NCBI GenBank assembly: GCA_040217575.1
Contig: JAVJPW010000008.1
Coordinates: 124,001-188,000, forward strand
Direction of reading: 5' to 3'
Source: Pacificispira sp040217575
Lineage (GTDB): Bacteria; Pseudomonadota; Alphaproteobacteria; UBA8366; Aestuariispiraceae
Length of the DNA: 64,000 nt
Positions 17,754-26,066 of this stretch are shown one piece after another. The translations under genes were made by a program, and so were the position numbers. How positions within the stretch are numbered: the first letter of the stretch is position 1; each line of letters opens with the position of its first letter. The notes under the pieces were generated by a model that did no database searches, was not told the origin of the DNA, and saw nothing but the letters and a program-made list of their open reading frames with translations.

Positions 17754-17946
17754 CGGTGTCGGGGCGTTCGCATTGGCCGCTTCCGCCCGCGGTTTGTCGC
17801 CCGCCGGGGCCGGTGACGCTTCCGGCTTCCTCAAAGGCGCAATTTGGCTATAAACTGTCATGGTCTTCGGGCAGTGTTCGCGCCTGAGGCACCGGCGCCG
17901 TTTCGGCGCCCCGCCGCCTGTACCTGACTTGCGCTGAAGGACCGTC
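17754..17946 (+). promoter_or_regulatory. Upstream region of the formate dehydrogenase gene
   Basis: 193 bases without a gene. GC-rich and without a clear terminator for the lipoprotein gene. A ribosome site (GAAGGACC) sits just before the fdh start. No operator or sigma-54 motif could be supported. Confidence 0.35.
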
Positions 17947-20730
17947 ATGCCGGATACCGCCCTGAAAACCGTGACATTCTCGCTCAACGGACGCGATGTG
18001 ACCGCCTATCCGGGGGAAAGCATCTGGCAGGTCGCACAGCGCCAGGGCGTTGAAATTCCCCATCTTTGCTGGCAGCCGGAACCGGGATACCGGGCCGACG
18101 GCAATTGCCGCGCCTGCATGGTGGAGATTGAGGGCGAACGCACGCTGGCCGCGTCCTGCATCCGCACGCCGACCGAAGGGATGGTGGTCAATTCGGCATC
18201 CGACCGGGCGAAGAAATCCCGCGACATGGTGTTCGAACTGCTGCTGGCGGACCAGCCGGAACGCGACGTCGCCCATGAAACCAACAGCAAATTCTGGACC
18301 TGGATCGACCGTATGGACATCGACGCGACCCGGTTCCCGGAACGCGCATCCCCGGCCACGGACGCAAGCCATCCGGCCATGCGGGTCAATCTGGATGCCT
18401 GCATCCACTGCAACCTGTGCGTCCGCGCCTGCCGGGAAGTTCAGGTCAACGACGTGATCGGCATGGCCTATCGCGGGCATGGTGCGAAAATCGTCTTCGA
18501 TTTCGACGACCCGATGGGGGAAAGCACCTGCGTCGCCTGCGGCGAATGCGTCCAGGCCTGTCCGACCGGCGCGCTGATGCCCGCGACCAAAGTCGACGAA
18601 AATCAGGTCTATGTCGGCCCGGCGGACAAGGTGGTGGACAGTGTCTGTCCGTTCTGCGGCGTCGGCTGCCAGACGGAAATCCATGTGAAGGACAACAAGA
18701 TCGTCGAAGTGCGTGGCAAGAACGGCCCCGCCAACGAACAGCGGCTGTGCGTCAAGGGCCGGTTCGGCATGGACTATACCAACCATGAGGGCCGCCTGAC
18801 CAAGCCGCTGATCCGGAAAGAGGGTGTGGGCAAGGCCTGGGACATCGAAATCGACCCAATGAACCCGCTGTCCCACTTCCGGGAAGCGACCTGGGAAGAG
18901 GCGCTGGACGTCGCGATCAAGGGCCTGCGCAAGGTGCGTGAGGAACAGGGCCCCAAGGGCATGGCCGGGTTTGGTTCCGCGAAAGGATCGAACGAGGAAG
19001 CCTATCTGTTCCAGAAACTGGTGCGTACGGGCTTCGGCACGAACAATGTCGACCATTGCACGCGCCTGTGTCACGCATCGTCCGTCGCCGCCCTGATGGA
19101 AGGGGTGAATTCCGGCGCCGTGACCGCCCCCTTCACGGCGGCGAAGGATGCGGACTGCATGATCGTCATCGGCGCGCGCCCGGCCCAGAATCACCCTGTG
19201 GCCGCGACCTTCCTGAAACAGGCGGCCCAGCGCGGCGCGAAACTCATCGTCATGGACCCGCGCGGCCAGCAGCTGGCCCGCCACGCATGGAAGCACCTGC
19301 AGTTCACGCCGGGCCGGGATGTGCCCCTGCTGAACGCCATGATCCACACGATCATCGAAGAGAATCTGGTGGACGAACAGTTCATCCAGGCCCGCGTCGA
19401 CAATTACGAGGCGGTGAAGGAAAACATCAAGCGCTTCTCGCCGGAGGACATGGCCCCAATCTGCGGCATCGACGCAGAGACGATCCGCGAGGTGGCGCGC
19501 GTCTATGCCCGGTCCGAAAAGTCGATCATCTTCTGGGGCATGGGCGTGTCACAGCATGTCCACGGCACCGACAATGCGCGCTGCCTGATCACGCTGGCGG
19601 CGATCACCGGCCAGGTCGGGCGTCCCGGCACGGGCCTGCACCCGCTGCGCGGTCAGAACAATGTCCAGGGCGCGTCGGACGCCGGGCTTATTCCCATGGT
19701 CTTCCCCGATTACAAGTCGGTCGAGGCGCTGGACATCCGGTCCATGTACGAAGAGTTCTGGGGCACGGAACTGGACCCGAACCGCGGGCTGACGGTGGTC
19801 GAAATCGTCGACGCCATCCTGGCCGGCGAAATTCGCGGCATGTATATCATGGGCGAAAATCCCGCCATGTCCGACCCCGACACCAAGCATGCCCGACAGG
19901 CGCTGGCCAAACTGGAACATCTGGTGGTCCAGGACATTTTCCTGACGGAAACCTGCTACCACGCGGATGTCATTTTCCCGGCGTCGGCCAAGGCGGAAAA
20001 ATGGGGGACCTTCACCAACACGAACCGCCAGGTTCAGCTGGCCCGCCCCGCGCTGGATCCGCCGGGCGAGGCACGTCAGGACTGGGAACTGATCCAGGAA
20101 ATCGCCCGGGGCATGGGGCTGGACTGGAACTACACCCATGCCAAGGATGTCTTTGCCGAAATGGGCCAGATCATGCAGTCCCTGAACGGCATTACCTGGG
20201 AACGGCTGGAAAACGAAAATGCCGTCACCTACCCATGCGACGGCACCGACCAGCCGGGCCATGAAATCATCTTTGCCGAACAGTTCCCGACCGCGAACGG
20301 CCGGGTGAAACTGGTGCCGACCGACCTGGTCCCGCCGGCGGAAATGCCGGACGAGGAATATCCGATGGTGCTGACGACGGGCCGGCTTCTGGAACATTGG
20401 CACACCGGGGCAATGACCCGGCGCGCGACCGTTCTGGACACGCTGGAACCGGAAGCGGTGGCCCATCTGAACCCGCGCTGGATGGCTGCGAACCAGGTGG
20501 CGCCCGGCGACATGGTGACGGTCCATACGCGGCGCGGCACGGTGCTGGTGAAGGCACGGGCCGACCGCGACGTGACCGAAGACATGGTCTTCATCCCCTT
20601 CTGTTTCGCGGAAGGGCCGGCCAACATGCTGACGAACCCGCAACTGGATCCGTTCGGCAAGATTCCGGAGTTCAAATTCTGCGCGGCCAAGGTCGCCGCC
20701 GCGCCGAAGGAAGCCGAAGCGGCGGAATAG
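17947..20730 (+). CDS. Formate dehydrogenase alpha subunit, molybdopterin/iron-sulfur (FdsA/FdhF type)
   Basis: Oxidises formate to CO2 at a Mo/W bis-MGD centre, 927 residues. Order of domains: a plant-type [2Fe-2S] domain (Cys41, 54, 57, 71); two [4Fe-4S] sets (CIHCNLCVRAC at 152-162 and CVACGECVQAC at 195-205); the catalytic domain's own [4Fe-4S] (Cys234, 237, 241, 268); the predicted Mo ligand Cys375 with His376 in CTRLCHASSV; and a C-terminal molydopterin dinucleotide domain (LTTGRLLEHWHTGAMTRR). There is no Tat signal, so it is cytosolic. The NuoG-like His-Cys3 cluster normally found after the [2Fe-2S] domain is absent: the region reads LLADQPERDVAHETNSKFWT. No beta/gamma subunit or fdhD gene is adjacent. 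Confidence 0.9.
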   Translation: MPDTALKTVTFSLNGRDVTAYPGESIWQVAQRQGVEIPHLCWQPEPGYRADGNCRACMVEIEGERTLAASCIRTPTEGMVVNSASDRAKKSRDMVFELLLADQPERDVAHETNSKFWTWIDRMDIDATRFPERASPATDASHPAMRVNLDACIHCNLCVRACREVQVNDVIGMAYRGHGAKIVFDFDDPMGESTCVACGECVQACPTGALMPATKVDENQVYVGPADKVVDSVCPFCGVGCQTEIHVKDNKIVEVRGKNGPANEQRLCVKGRFGMDYTNHEGRLTKPLIRKEGVGKAWDIEIDPMNPLSHFREATWEEALDVAIKGLRKVREEQGPKGMAGFGSAKGSNEEAYLFQKLVRTGFGTNNVDHCTRLCHASSVAALMEGVNSGAVTAPFTAAKDADCMIVIGARPAQNHPVAATFLKQAAQRGAKLIVMDPRGQQLARHAWKHLQFTPGRDVPLLNAMIHTIIEENLVDEQFIQARVDNYEAVKENIKRFSPEDMAPICGIDAETIREVARVYARSEKSIIFWGMGVSQHVHGTDNARCLITLAAITGQVGRPGTGLHPLRGQNNVQGASDAGLIPMVFPDYKSVEALDIRSMYEEFWGTELDPNRGLTVVEIVDAILAGEIRGMYIMGENPAMSDPDTKHARQALAKLEHLVVQDIFLTETCYHADVIFPASAKAEKWGTFTNTNRQVQLARPALDPPGEARQDWELIQEIARGMGLDWNYTHAKDVFAEMGQIMQSLNGITWERLENENAVTYPCDGTDQPGHEIIFAEQFPTANGRVKLVPTDLVPPAEMPDEEYPMVLTTGRLLEHWHTGAMTRRATVLDTLEPEAVAHLNPRWMAANQVAPGDMVTVHTRRGTVLVKARADRDVTEDMVFIPFCFAEGPANMLTNPQLDPFGKIPEFKFCAAKVAAAPKEAEAAE

Positions 20731-20780
20731 GAAACCCTATTCGCCGCCGGTCTTTTGCGCTTTAGAAGCCTTTCGTCCGG

Positions 20781-22214
20781 TCAGCCCGATTCGTGGACCG
20801 CGCCGATGCGCGCGATGCGCAACAGGTTCGTCTTCCCAGGCGTTGAAAACGGCACGCCCGCGGTGATCACGATTCGGTCGCCATCTTCACCGAACCCGTC
20901 GATTTTCGCCTGGTGCGTCGCCGTCATGGTCATGTCGTCCAGGCTGCTGGCGTCCGGCACGCGGGCCGGATGCACGCCCCAGACGATGGCCAGTCGCCGG
21001 GCCGTGTCATCCCGGGGCGTCAGGCCCAGGATCGGCGCCATCGGCCGGTCCCGCGCGATACGAAGCGAGGTCGACCCCGACGTGGTATAGGTCGCGATCG
21101 CGTTGACGTTCAGCGTCGCCGCCATCTGGCAGGCCGCGGTGGCCACCGCATCCGCCGTGGTCGGTTCTGGCATCTGACGCTGCGCGTCCAACCCTTCGCG
21201 ATAATTGGGGTCGCGTTCCACCCGTTCGATGATGCGCTTCATCATGGCGACGGATTCCACCGCATAGTCGCCGACCGCCGTTTCCGCCGACAGCATGACC
21301 GCATCCGCGCCGGAATAGACGGCGGTTGCGACGTCCGATGCCTCCGCCCGGGTCGGGATCGGCCGTTCCACCATGGAATCCAGCATCTGCGTTGCGACCA
21401 CCACCGGCTTTCCCGCCAACCGGCAGGCGGAGATGATGCGCCGCTGAATGACCGGCACGTCTTCGGGCGGCATTTCGACGCCCAGGTCGCCGCGGGCCAC
21501 CATCACCGCATCCGATGCGGCGACGATTTCATCCAGCGCGGTGATCGCCGACGGTTTTTCCAGTTTCGACAGGACCTGCGCCTTGCCGCGGATCAGCTCC
21601 CGCGCCTCAAGCACGTCTTCAGGGCGCTGGACGAAGCTGAGCGCGACCCAGTCGACGCCGATGCTGAGCCCGTATTCAAGGTCCGCCCGGTCCTTTTCCG
21701 TCAGCGGCGACAGCGGCAGCAGGACACCCGGCACATTGACGCCCTTGCGTTCGGAAAGCGGGCCGCCGACTTCGACCCGGCAGTTCGCATAGCCGTCGCC
21801 GCAGTCGCGGACCGAAAGGCGGATGCGCCCGTCGTCCAGAAGCAGTTCGGCCCCCACTTCCAGCGCCGCGAAGATTTCCGGGTGCGGCAGGGTCACCCGT
21901 TTCCGTGTACCGGGTTCATCGGCCAGATCCAGCCGGAAATCGTCCCCGTCGGACAGTTCGATCGGGCCGTCCTTGAATGTGCCGATGCGCAGTTTCGGGC
22001 CCTGCAGGTCCATCATGACCGCAACGGGACGTGCCGCCTGGCGTTCGATTTCGCGAATCGCGTCCAGCCGTGCCTTGTGTTCGGCATGTTCGCCATGGCT
22101 GAAATTCAGTCGAAAGACGTTCACACCCGCATCGAACAACTCCCGGATACTGTCCGGGTCCCCACTGCCCGGCCCAAGCGTGGCTACTACTTTGGTTCTG
22201 TAATGACGTCGCAT
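20781..22214 (-). CDS. pyk: Pyruvate kinase
   Basis: Converts phosphoenolpyruvate and ADP to pyruvate and ATP, 477 residues. Motifs: KVVATLGPGSGDPDSIRELF at the N-terminus, FRLNFSHGEH, the active-site stretch VLSKLEKPSAITALDEIV, VMVARGDLGVEMP, and ATQMLDSMVERPIPTRAEAS. The C-terminal allosteric-type domain follows from about 345. The frame is open to 22325, but ATG at 22214 (MRRHYRTKVV) has a purine-rich site (GGATCGGGA) and fits the family N-terminus. It is transcribed toward the formate dehydrogenase gene, with only 50 bases between the two stops. Confidence 0.95.
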   Translation of the reverse strand: MRRHYRTKVVATLGPGSGDPDSIRELFDAGVNVFRLNFSHGEHAEHKARLDAIREIERQAARPVAVMMDLQGPKLRIGTFKDGPIELSDGDDFRLDLADEPGTRKRVTLPHPEIFAALEVGAELLLDDGRIRLSVRDCGDGYANCRVEVGGPLSERKGVNVPGVLLPLSPLTEKDRADLEYGLSIGVDWVALSFVQRPEDVLEARELIRGKAQVLSKLEKPSAITALDEIVAASDAVMVARGDLGVEMPPEDVPVIQRRIISACRLAGKPVVVATQMLDSMVERPIPTRAEASDVATAVYSGADAVMLSAETAVGDYAVESVAMMKRIIERVERDPNYREGLDAQRQMPEPTTADAVATAACQMAATLNVNAIATYTTSGSTSLRIARDRPMAPILGLTPRDDTARRLAIVWGVHPARVPDASSLDDMTMTATHQAKIDGFGEDGDRIVITAGVPFSTPGKTNLLRIARIGAVHESG

Positions 22215-22339
22215 TCCCGATCCTAACCGCAATAAAAACGCGCCCGCACCGCCCCTGGAGCGGACTGAGCAAACTATAAAAGGTTCGCCCCCAGAATGCT
22301 TGAAAAATCGACCTTTGCGGGGCACAAGGTAAAAACGAA

Positions 22340-22356
22340 TTTCCGTAGGACGGAAA
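22340..22356. promoter_or_regulatory. Palindromic candidate operator of the IclR-type regulator
   Basis: TTTCCGT-AGG-ACGGAAA is a perfect 7-base inverted repeat, 39 bases before the iclR-type start and between two divergent genes (this gene and pyk). IclR-family dimers commonly bind short A/T-flanked inverted repeats of the TTCC/GGAA kind. Autoregulation is thus likely, and control of pyk is possible. Inferred from position and symmetry only. Confidence 0.6.
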
Positions 22357-22395
22357 ATTGAATGTTTTTTAAAGTCAATATGCTGGTGTGAATTT

Positions 22396-23268
22396 ATGTC
22401 TGAACAGATGCAGGATCGGAATTCAGGTGCGGAAGCCAGTCGACGTCGGGGCAGACCGGCATCCGACGGCGGCGCGTCGGGGGATGGCGGGGTTCGGTCC
22501 CTCAGCCGGGCGTTGGCGCTGCTGGAAGATGTCTCGAACCATGCCGAGGGGATCGCGCTCAGCGACCTGGCCGTTCGTGCGGGACTGGCACCGTCAACCG
22601 CACACCGGCTTTTGAAAAGTCTGGAAAATCACCGGTTCGTAACGCAGGACAATGAGCGCGGGCTTTGGTTCACCGGCGTTCAGGCCTTTACCGTCGGGGC
22701 GGGTTTCCTGCGGAACAGGGACTTCGTTTCAATCGCCCGGCCGTTCATGCACCGGGCCATGAACGAAAGCGGCGAAAGCGTCAATCTGGCGATCCGCGAC
22801 GGTCAGGAAACCATCTATCTGTCGCAAGTCGAAAGCCGCCAGATGATGCGCGCCCTGGCACCGCCCGGCGGGCGCGCGCCGCTGCACGCATCCGGTGTGG
22901 GAAAGGCCTTTCTGGCAGGCATGGCACCGGAAGACGCGGGCGCCCTGGTGCAGTCGCTGACCTTCGACCGGTTCACGCCGAAGACAATCCGCAACGGGCT
23001 TGCCATGATGGATGACATCGCGCGGGCGCGGCGCACGGGCTTTGCCATCGACGATGAAGAACACGCCGTGGGGCTGCGGTGCGTCGCAAGCCCCGTCTTC
23101 AACGAATTTGCGGAACCCGTCGCGGCGATTTCCATTTCCGGACCCCAGGCCCGGATTTCCGACGACGCGCTGCAGCGTCTGGGGGAACTGGTCTACAGGG
23201 CGGCTGTTTCGGTGACGCAAAGCTATGGCGGCCGCCCACCCGCGGGCTTCGGCGTTTCCTCAGACTGA
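22396..23268 (+). CDS. IclR-family transcriptional regulator
   Basis: A 290-residue DNA-binding regulator. A basic, disordered N-terminus (RRRGRPASDGG) leads to a winged helix-turn-helix (about 35-95: SLSRALALLEDVSNHAEGIA, LAPSTAHRLLKSLENHRFV). The IclR effector domain (about 105-275) follows, with SVNLAIRDGQETIYLSQVES, PLHASGVGKAFLAGM and EEHAVGLRCVASPVFN. Members control catabolic genes for small carbon sources; the effector is unknown. It faces away from pyk and converges on ubiX with 2 bases between the stops. The ribosome site is weak. A strong palindrome lies just upstream. Confidence 0.9.
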   Translation: MSEQMQDRNSGAEASRRRGRPASDGGASGDGGVRSLSRALALLEDVSNHAEGIALSDLAVRAGLAPSTAHRLLKSLENHRFVTQDNERGLWFTGVQAFTVGAGFLRNRDFVSIARPFMHRAMNESGESVNLAIRDGQETIYLSQVESRQMMRALAPPGGRAPLHASGVGKAFLAGMAPEDAGALVQSLTFDRFTPKTIRNGLAMMDDIARARRTGFAIDDEEHAVGLRCVASPVFNEFAEPVAAISISGPQARISDDALQRLGELVYRAAVSVTQSYGGRPPAGFGVSSD

Positions 23269-23270
23269 CG

Positions 23271-23897
23271 TCAGATTTCGCGCAAGGCGCCCGTCTCGGC
23301 GCCGCCGTCGGCGCCCGTATCCTTTTCCGCCTCGTCCGTCTTCCAGCGCCGGACCAGATCATGGTCGACCCCGAACAGGTCCAGGACCCGGCCCACGGAA
23401 TGGTCGACCATATCGTCCAAGGTTTCCGGTCTGGCATAAAACGCCGGTACCGGCGGGGCTACTATTGCGCCCATTTCGGTGACCGTCGTCATATTGCGCA
23501 GATGAACCAGGGTCAGGGGCGTTTCCCGCACCATCAGCACCAGGCGGCGGCGTTCCTTCAGCATGACGTCCGCCGCGCGCGCCAACAGGGTCCCGGTCAC
23601 GCCGGTGGCGATTTCCGCCAGGCTTTTCATCGAACAGGGGGCGACGACCATCCCGTCGCAGGGAAAGGACCCGCTGGCGCACGGCGCACCCACATCACCG
23701 ATGGCATAGCTGAAATCCGCCCGGTCCCGTACGTCCCTGGGTTTCAGGTCCGTTTCATAGGCCAGCGTCATTTCCGCAGCCTTGGTCAGGATCAAATGCG
23801 TCTCGACGCCGCTTGCACGCAGCGCGTCCAGCATCCGAAGGCCATAGACGACGCCCGACGCGCCGGTGATGCCAACGACCATTTTTCTGGCGGCCAT
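23271..23897 (-). CDS. ubiX: Flavin prenyltransferase UbiX
   Basis: Makes prenylated FMN, the cofactor of UbiD-type decarboxylases, 208 residues. Motifs: FMN-binding GITGASG (9-15), MVVAPCSMKSLAEIATGVTG (83-102), the basic stretch MLKERRRLVLMVRETPLTL (112-130) and HLRNM. It fits family length, with an acidic, Ala-rich C-terminal tail of about 20 residues beyond the fold. In this lineage it should serve ubiquinone synthesis with UbiD, which is not in the window. Confidence 0.93.
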   Translation of the reverse strand: MAARKMVVGITGASGVVYGLRMLDALRASGVETHLILTKAAEMTLAYETDLKPRDVRDRADFSYAIGDVGAPCASGSFPCDGMVVAPCSMKSLAEIATGVTGTLLARAADVMLKERRRLVLMVRETPLTLVHLRNMTTVTEMGAIVAPPVPAFYARPETLDDMVDHSVGRVLDLFGVDHDLVRRWKTDEAEKDTGADGGAETGALREI

Positions 23898-24126
23898 AGA
23901 AACCCCTTCACATTCAATCCAACTGTTGTATCCTGAAAGGTACCGCGTGCCGGAAAATTTTCAATCGGCCCGGCCACTCTCCGCTCCGTCCAGGAGTATT
24001 CGTCCGAAGACTCCCGGATACCGCGGCCAGCGTCCAGGGCCCAATGTCCACGGCATTGACCGGGTGCGCGGCACAATAAGATGGACCCGCCAATGCGGCC
24101 CGAACAAAACGAAGGAGAGCGACCCC

Positions 24127-24291
24127 ATGAGCATCGAACAGCGTATTGAGAGCCTTCGGTACAAGCACGCCCTTCTCGACAAAAAACTGACTGATGAGAC
24201 TTCCAGGCCGATGCCTGACGAATCGCTTCTTCTTTCGCTGAAAAAGCAAAAGCTTCAAATCAAGGACGAGATCCAGACGCTTCAGACCTGA
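24127..24291 (+). CDS. Small YdcH/DUF465-family protein
   Basis: A 54-residue, fully helical protein: MSIEQRIESLRYKHALLDKK and later LLSLKKQKLQIKDEIQTL. The heptad pattern and the H-x-x-L-D stretch match the DUF465 (YdcH) family, whose role is unknown. A strong ribosome site (GAAGGAGAG) precedes the ATG at good spacing, which fixes the start; the longer open frame from 23866 has no such site. It is divergent from ubiX over a 229-base gap that must hold both promoters. Confidence 0.85.
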   Translation: MSIEQRIESLRYKHALLDKKLTDETSRPMPDESLLLSLKKQKLQIKDEIQTLQT

Positions 24292-24738
24292 CGTCGGCAG
24301 CCCGCTCTATCGGGGCTGCGTCCTCCAGGTGCCGATGCTTCGGCCCCGATAGGGCCACCGACCGTCGTCCGCCCCGGAACGGTTAAAGACGTGCCGCAAT
24401 TTCAACCCGGCGCGCGGTCCGCCGAACTGCGGCGGTCGACGCAAATGGTCATTATTTTGCGTTCATGAACCTTCCGGGCCGATCGACGGATATGTCCGCC
24501 GGAACCGAACCTGTCGGAAGCCAATTCACTTATAGCGGCATATTGATTTAATTTTTAAGAAAATTTACGTTTTAGTTGTATTTACTATGCGATAACAAAT
24601 TAAAAACTACGCTCATCAAGTGTACACGACCATTATCTTGCAATACAGAGAAAACCGTGAAGTAATTGCGCAAACTTAAAATCCGTATCCCGTTGTCTGG
24701 TTTGGGACGCGGGACCGTTCAGATAGGGGTAGTCAGGA
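24292..24738. other. Gene-free region with structured RNA element and A+T-rich segment
   Basis: 447 bases without a supportable gene. The first part (24297-24355) can form strong competing RNA stems. The middle part (about 24535-24680) is very A+T-rich compared with the genome and probably contains the promoter of the XRE regulator gene. A ribosome site lies at about 24722-24735. No open frame with a ribosome site is seen. Confidence 0.6.
24304..24355 (+). ncRNA. Candidate structured RNA / 3' stem of the YdcH-like gene
   Basis: Arms at 24304-24316 (GCTCTATCGGGGC) and 24343-24355 (GCCCCGATAGGGC) pair over 13 positions with one G-U. They enclose a small GCCGA-TGCT-TCGGC hairpin. A competing stem GCAGCCC (24297-24303)/GGGCTGC (24313-24319) shares one arm, so two folds exclude each other. 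No U-tract follows. It could be a 3' protective structure, an attenuator-like switch or a small RNA. Structure is seen in sequence; function is inference. Confidence 0.4.
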
Positions 24739-25095
24739 ATGCCGCATCCTGTTGATGTTACTGTTGGAAATCGGGTACGTGAAATGAGGATCCGCAAGGG
24801 CATGTCGCAGCAGGCCCTGGGGGAGCGTGTTGGGGTCAGCTTTCAGCAGATTCAGAAGTATGAACGCGGATCGAACCGTATGGGTTCTTCCAGGTTGGTC
24901 CAGATTGCGGATGTGCTGGACGTGCCGGTGGCAAGCTTTTTCGAAGGTCTGGGCAAGGCGGAAAAAGCAAGCGGCAAGGATGACCCGTTGAATGTACGCG
25001 CGTCCAAGGTCGCCCGGGACTGGCAGCGTGTCGGGGACGAAAAGCTGCAGCAGAAGCTGGCGGAAATGATGCGGGCGCTTGCGCGGTCCAACTGA
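24739..25095 (+). CDS. XRE-family helix-turn-helix transcriptional regulator
   Basis: A 118-residue DNA-binding protein. The lambda-Cro/C1 helix-turn-helix is at about residues 9-65 (VREMRIRKGMSQQALGERVG, VSFQQIQKYERGSNRMGSSR). A second helical segment at 85-116 (VARDWQRVGDEKLQQKLAEM) could mediate dimerisation. This short form, with the FQQIQKYERG core, is common and often multi-copy in alphaproteobacteria. An A+T-rich promoter-like region precedes it. The gene converges on the aminotransferase gene with 13 bases between the stops. No direct link to the podovirus island, about 2.7 kb away, is shown. Confidence 0.88.
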   Translation: MPHPVDVTVGNRVREMRIRKGMSQQALGERVGVSFQQIQKYERGSNRMGSSRLVQIADVLDVPVASFFEGLGKAEKASGKDDPLNVRASKVARDWQRVGDEKLQQKLAEMMRALARSN

Positions 25096-25108
25096 CCGGC
25101 GTGCGCCT

Positions 25109-26053
25109 CTAGAAACCGGTTTTCGCAGACCCGTCGCGCAAATGGGCCAGATATTGCGCGGCAAAGTCCATCCCGACTTCGTCTGAAAACAGTGCCATCA
25201 GTTGTTTGGCCACCGGACCGGCGAGGCCCAGATAGCTGCGGCCGTTCAGGCTTCGCAACGGGCAGACGCACAGGCTGGTCGACGTAAAGAACGCCTCTGT
25301 CGCGATGGATGCGCGATGCAGTGAGACGTCGGTTTCCACGACTTCAAACCCTGACTTTCTGGCAAGATCGATCACGACGGCACGCGTGACCCCCGGCAGG
25401 ATGAACTCTTCCCTGGGCGTGTGAATCACCCCGTCGATCACGAAAAAGACGTTGCAACCGATCCCTTCCGCGATGTTACCGTTGCGGTCCAGCTGAAGTG
25501 CCCAGGCGCCGGGGTGGATGGCGCTGACTTCCCGCTGCGACAGTACCGCATTCATGTAGTTATTCATCTTTGCATTCGGGCTTAGGGCGTCCGGCGGAAT
25601 GCGTTTCAGCGGCGCCGTCACGGCGTCGATTCCGTCCCGGAACATCGGCGCGCGTGCGCGCAGCGGCAGCGGCGTACATTCAATGACGACTGTCGGCCCA
25701 TCCTGGATCGGCGGCTCACCATCCAGCGGGACCGGACCGCTGGAAATCCGTTGGGAAACCCAGTAATCCTCGTTCGGGCCCAGAAGCGGTCGGTTTCTGG
25801 CAACCACCTGTTCCGTCACCTCGGCAATTTCATCGCGGTCCATGCCGATTGCAATCCGGCAATAGGCAAGACTGGAAAACAGGCGGTCGACATGGTTCCG
25901 CAGACGGAAAAGCACGCCATTGAACGTGCGCGCCGTGTCAAAAACCGCATCGCCATAGACGAACCCCGCATCACGGAAAGACAGCAGTGCACGGCTTTCC
26001 GGCAGAAACTCACCGTTCAGATAGACGGTGCGTTCATTCAGTCGCGTTTCCAT
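25109..26053 (-). CDS. Class IV (branched-chain/D-amino-acid type) aminotransferase
   Basis: A PLP enzyme of fold type IV, 314 residues. N-terminal VYLNGEFLPESRALLSFRDA and GFVYGDAVFDTAR are typical of the family. The PLP Lys is Lys162 in SPNAKMNNYMNAVL, and the carboxylate-binding stretch NIAEGIGCNVFFV and the phosphate-binding TSTS at the C-terminal side are present. Substrate (branched-chain amino acid, D-amino acid or 4-amino-4-deoxychorismate) cannot be settled. It lies 13 bases after the acyl-CoA ligase on the same strand, suggesting a shared transcript. Confidence 0.85.
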   Translation of the reverse strand: METRLNERTVYLNGEFLPESRALLSFRDAGFVYGDAVFDTARTFNGVLFRLRNHVDRLFSSLAYCRIAIGMDRDEIAEVTEQVVARNRPLLGPNEDYWVSQRISSGPVPLDGEPPIQDGPTVVIECTPLPLRARAPMFRDGIDAVTAPLKRIPPDALSPNAKMNNYMNAVLSQREVSAIHPGAWALQLDRNGNIAEGIGCNVFFVIDGVIHTPREEFILPGVTRAVVIDLARKSGFEVVETDVSLHRASIATEAFFTSTSLCVCPLRSLNGRSYLGLAGPVAKQLMALFSDEVGMDFAAQYLAHLRDGSAKTGF

Positions 26054-26066
26054 TTAATCGATAATC

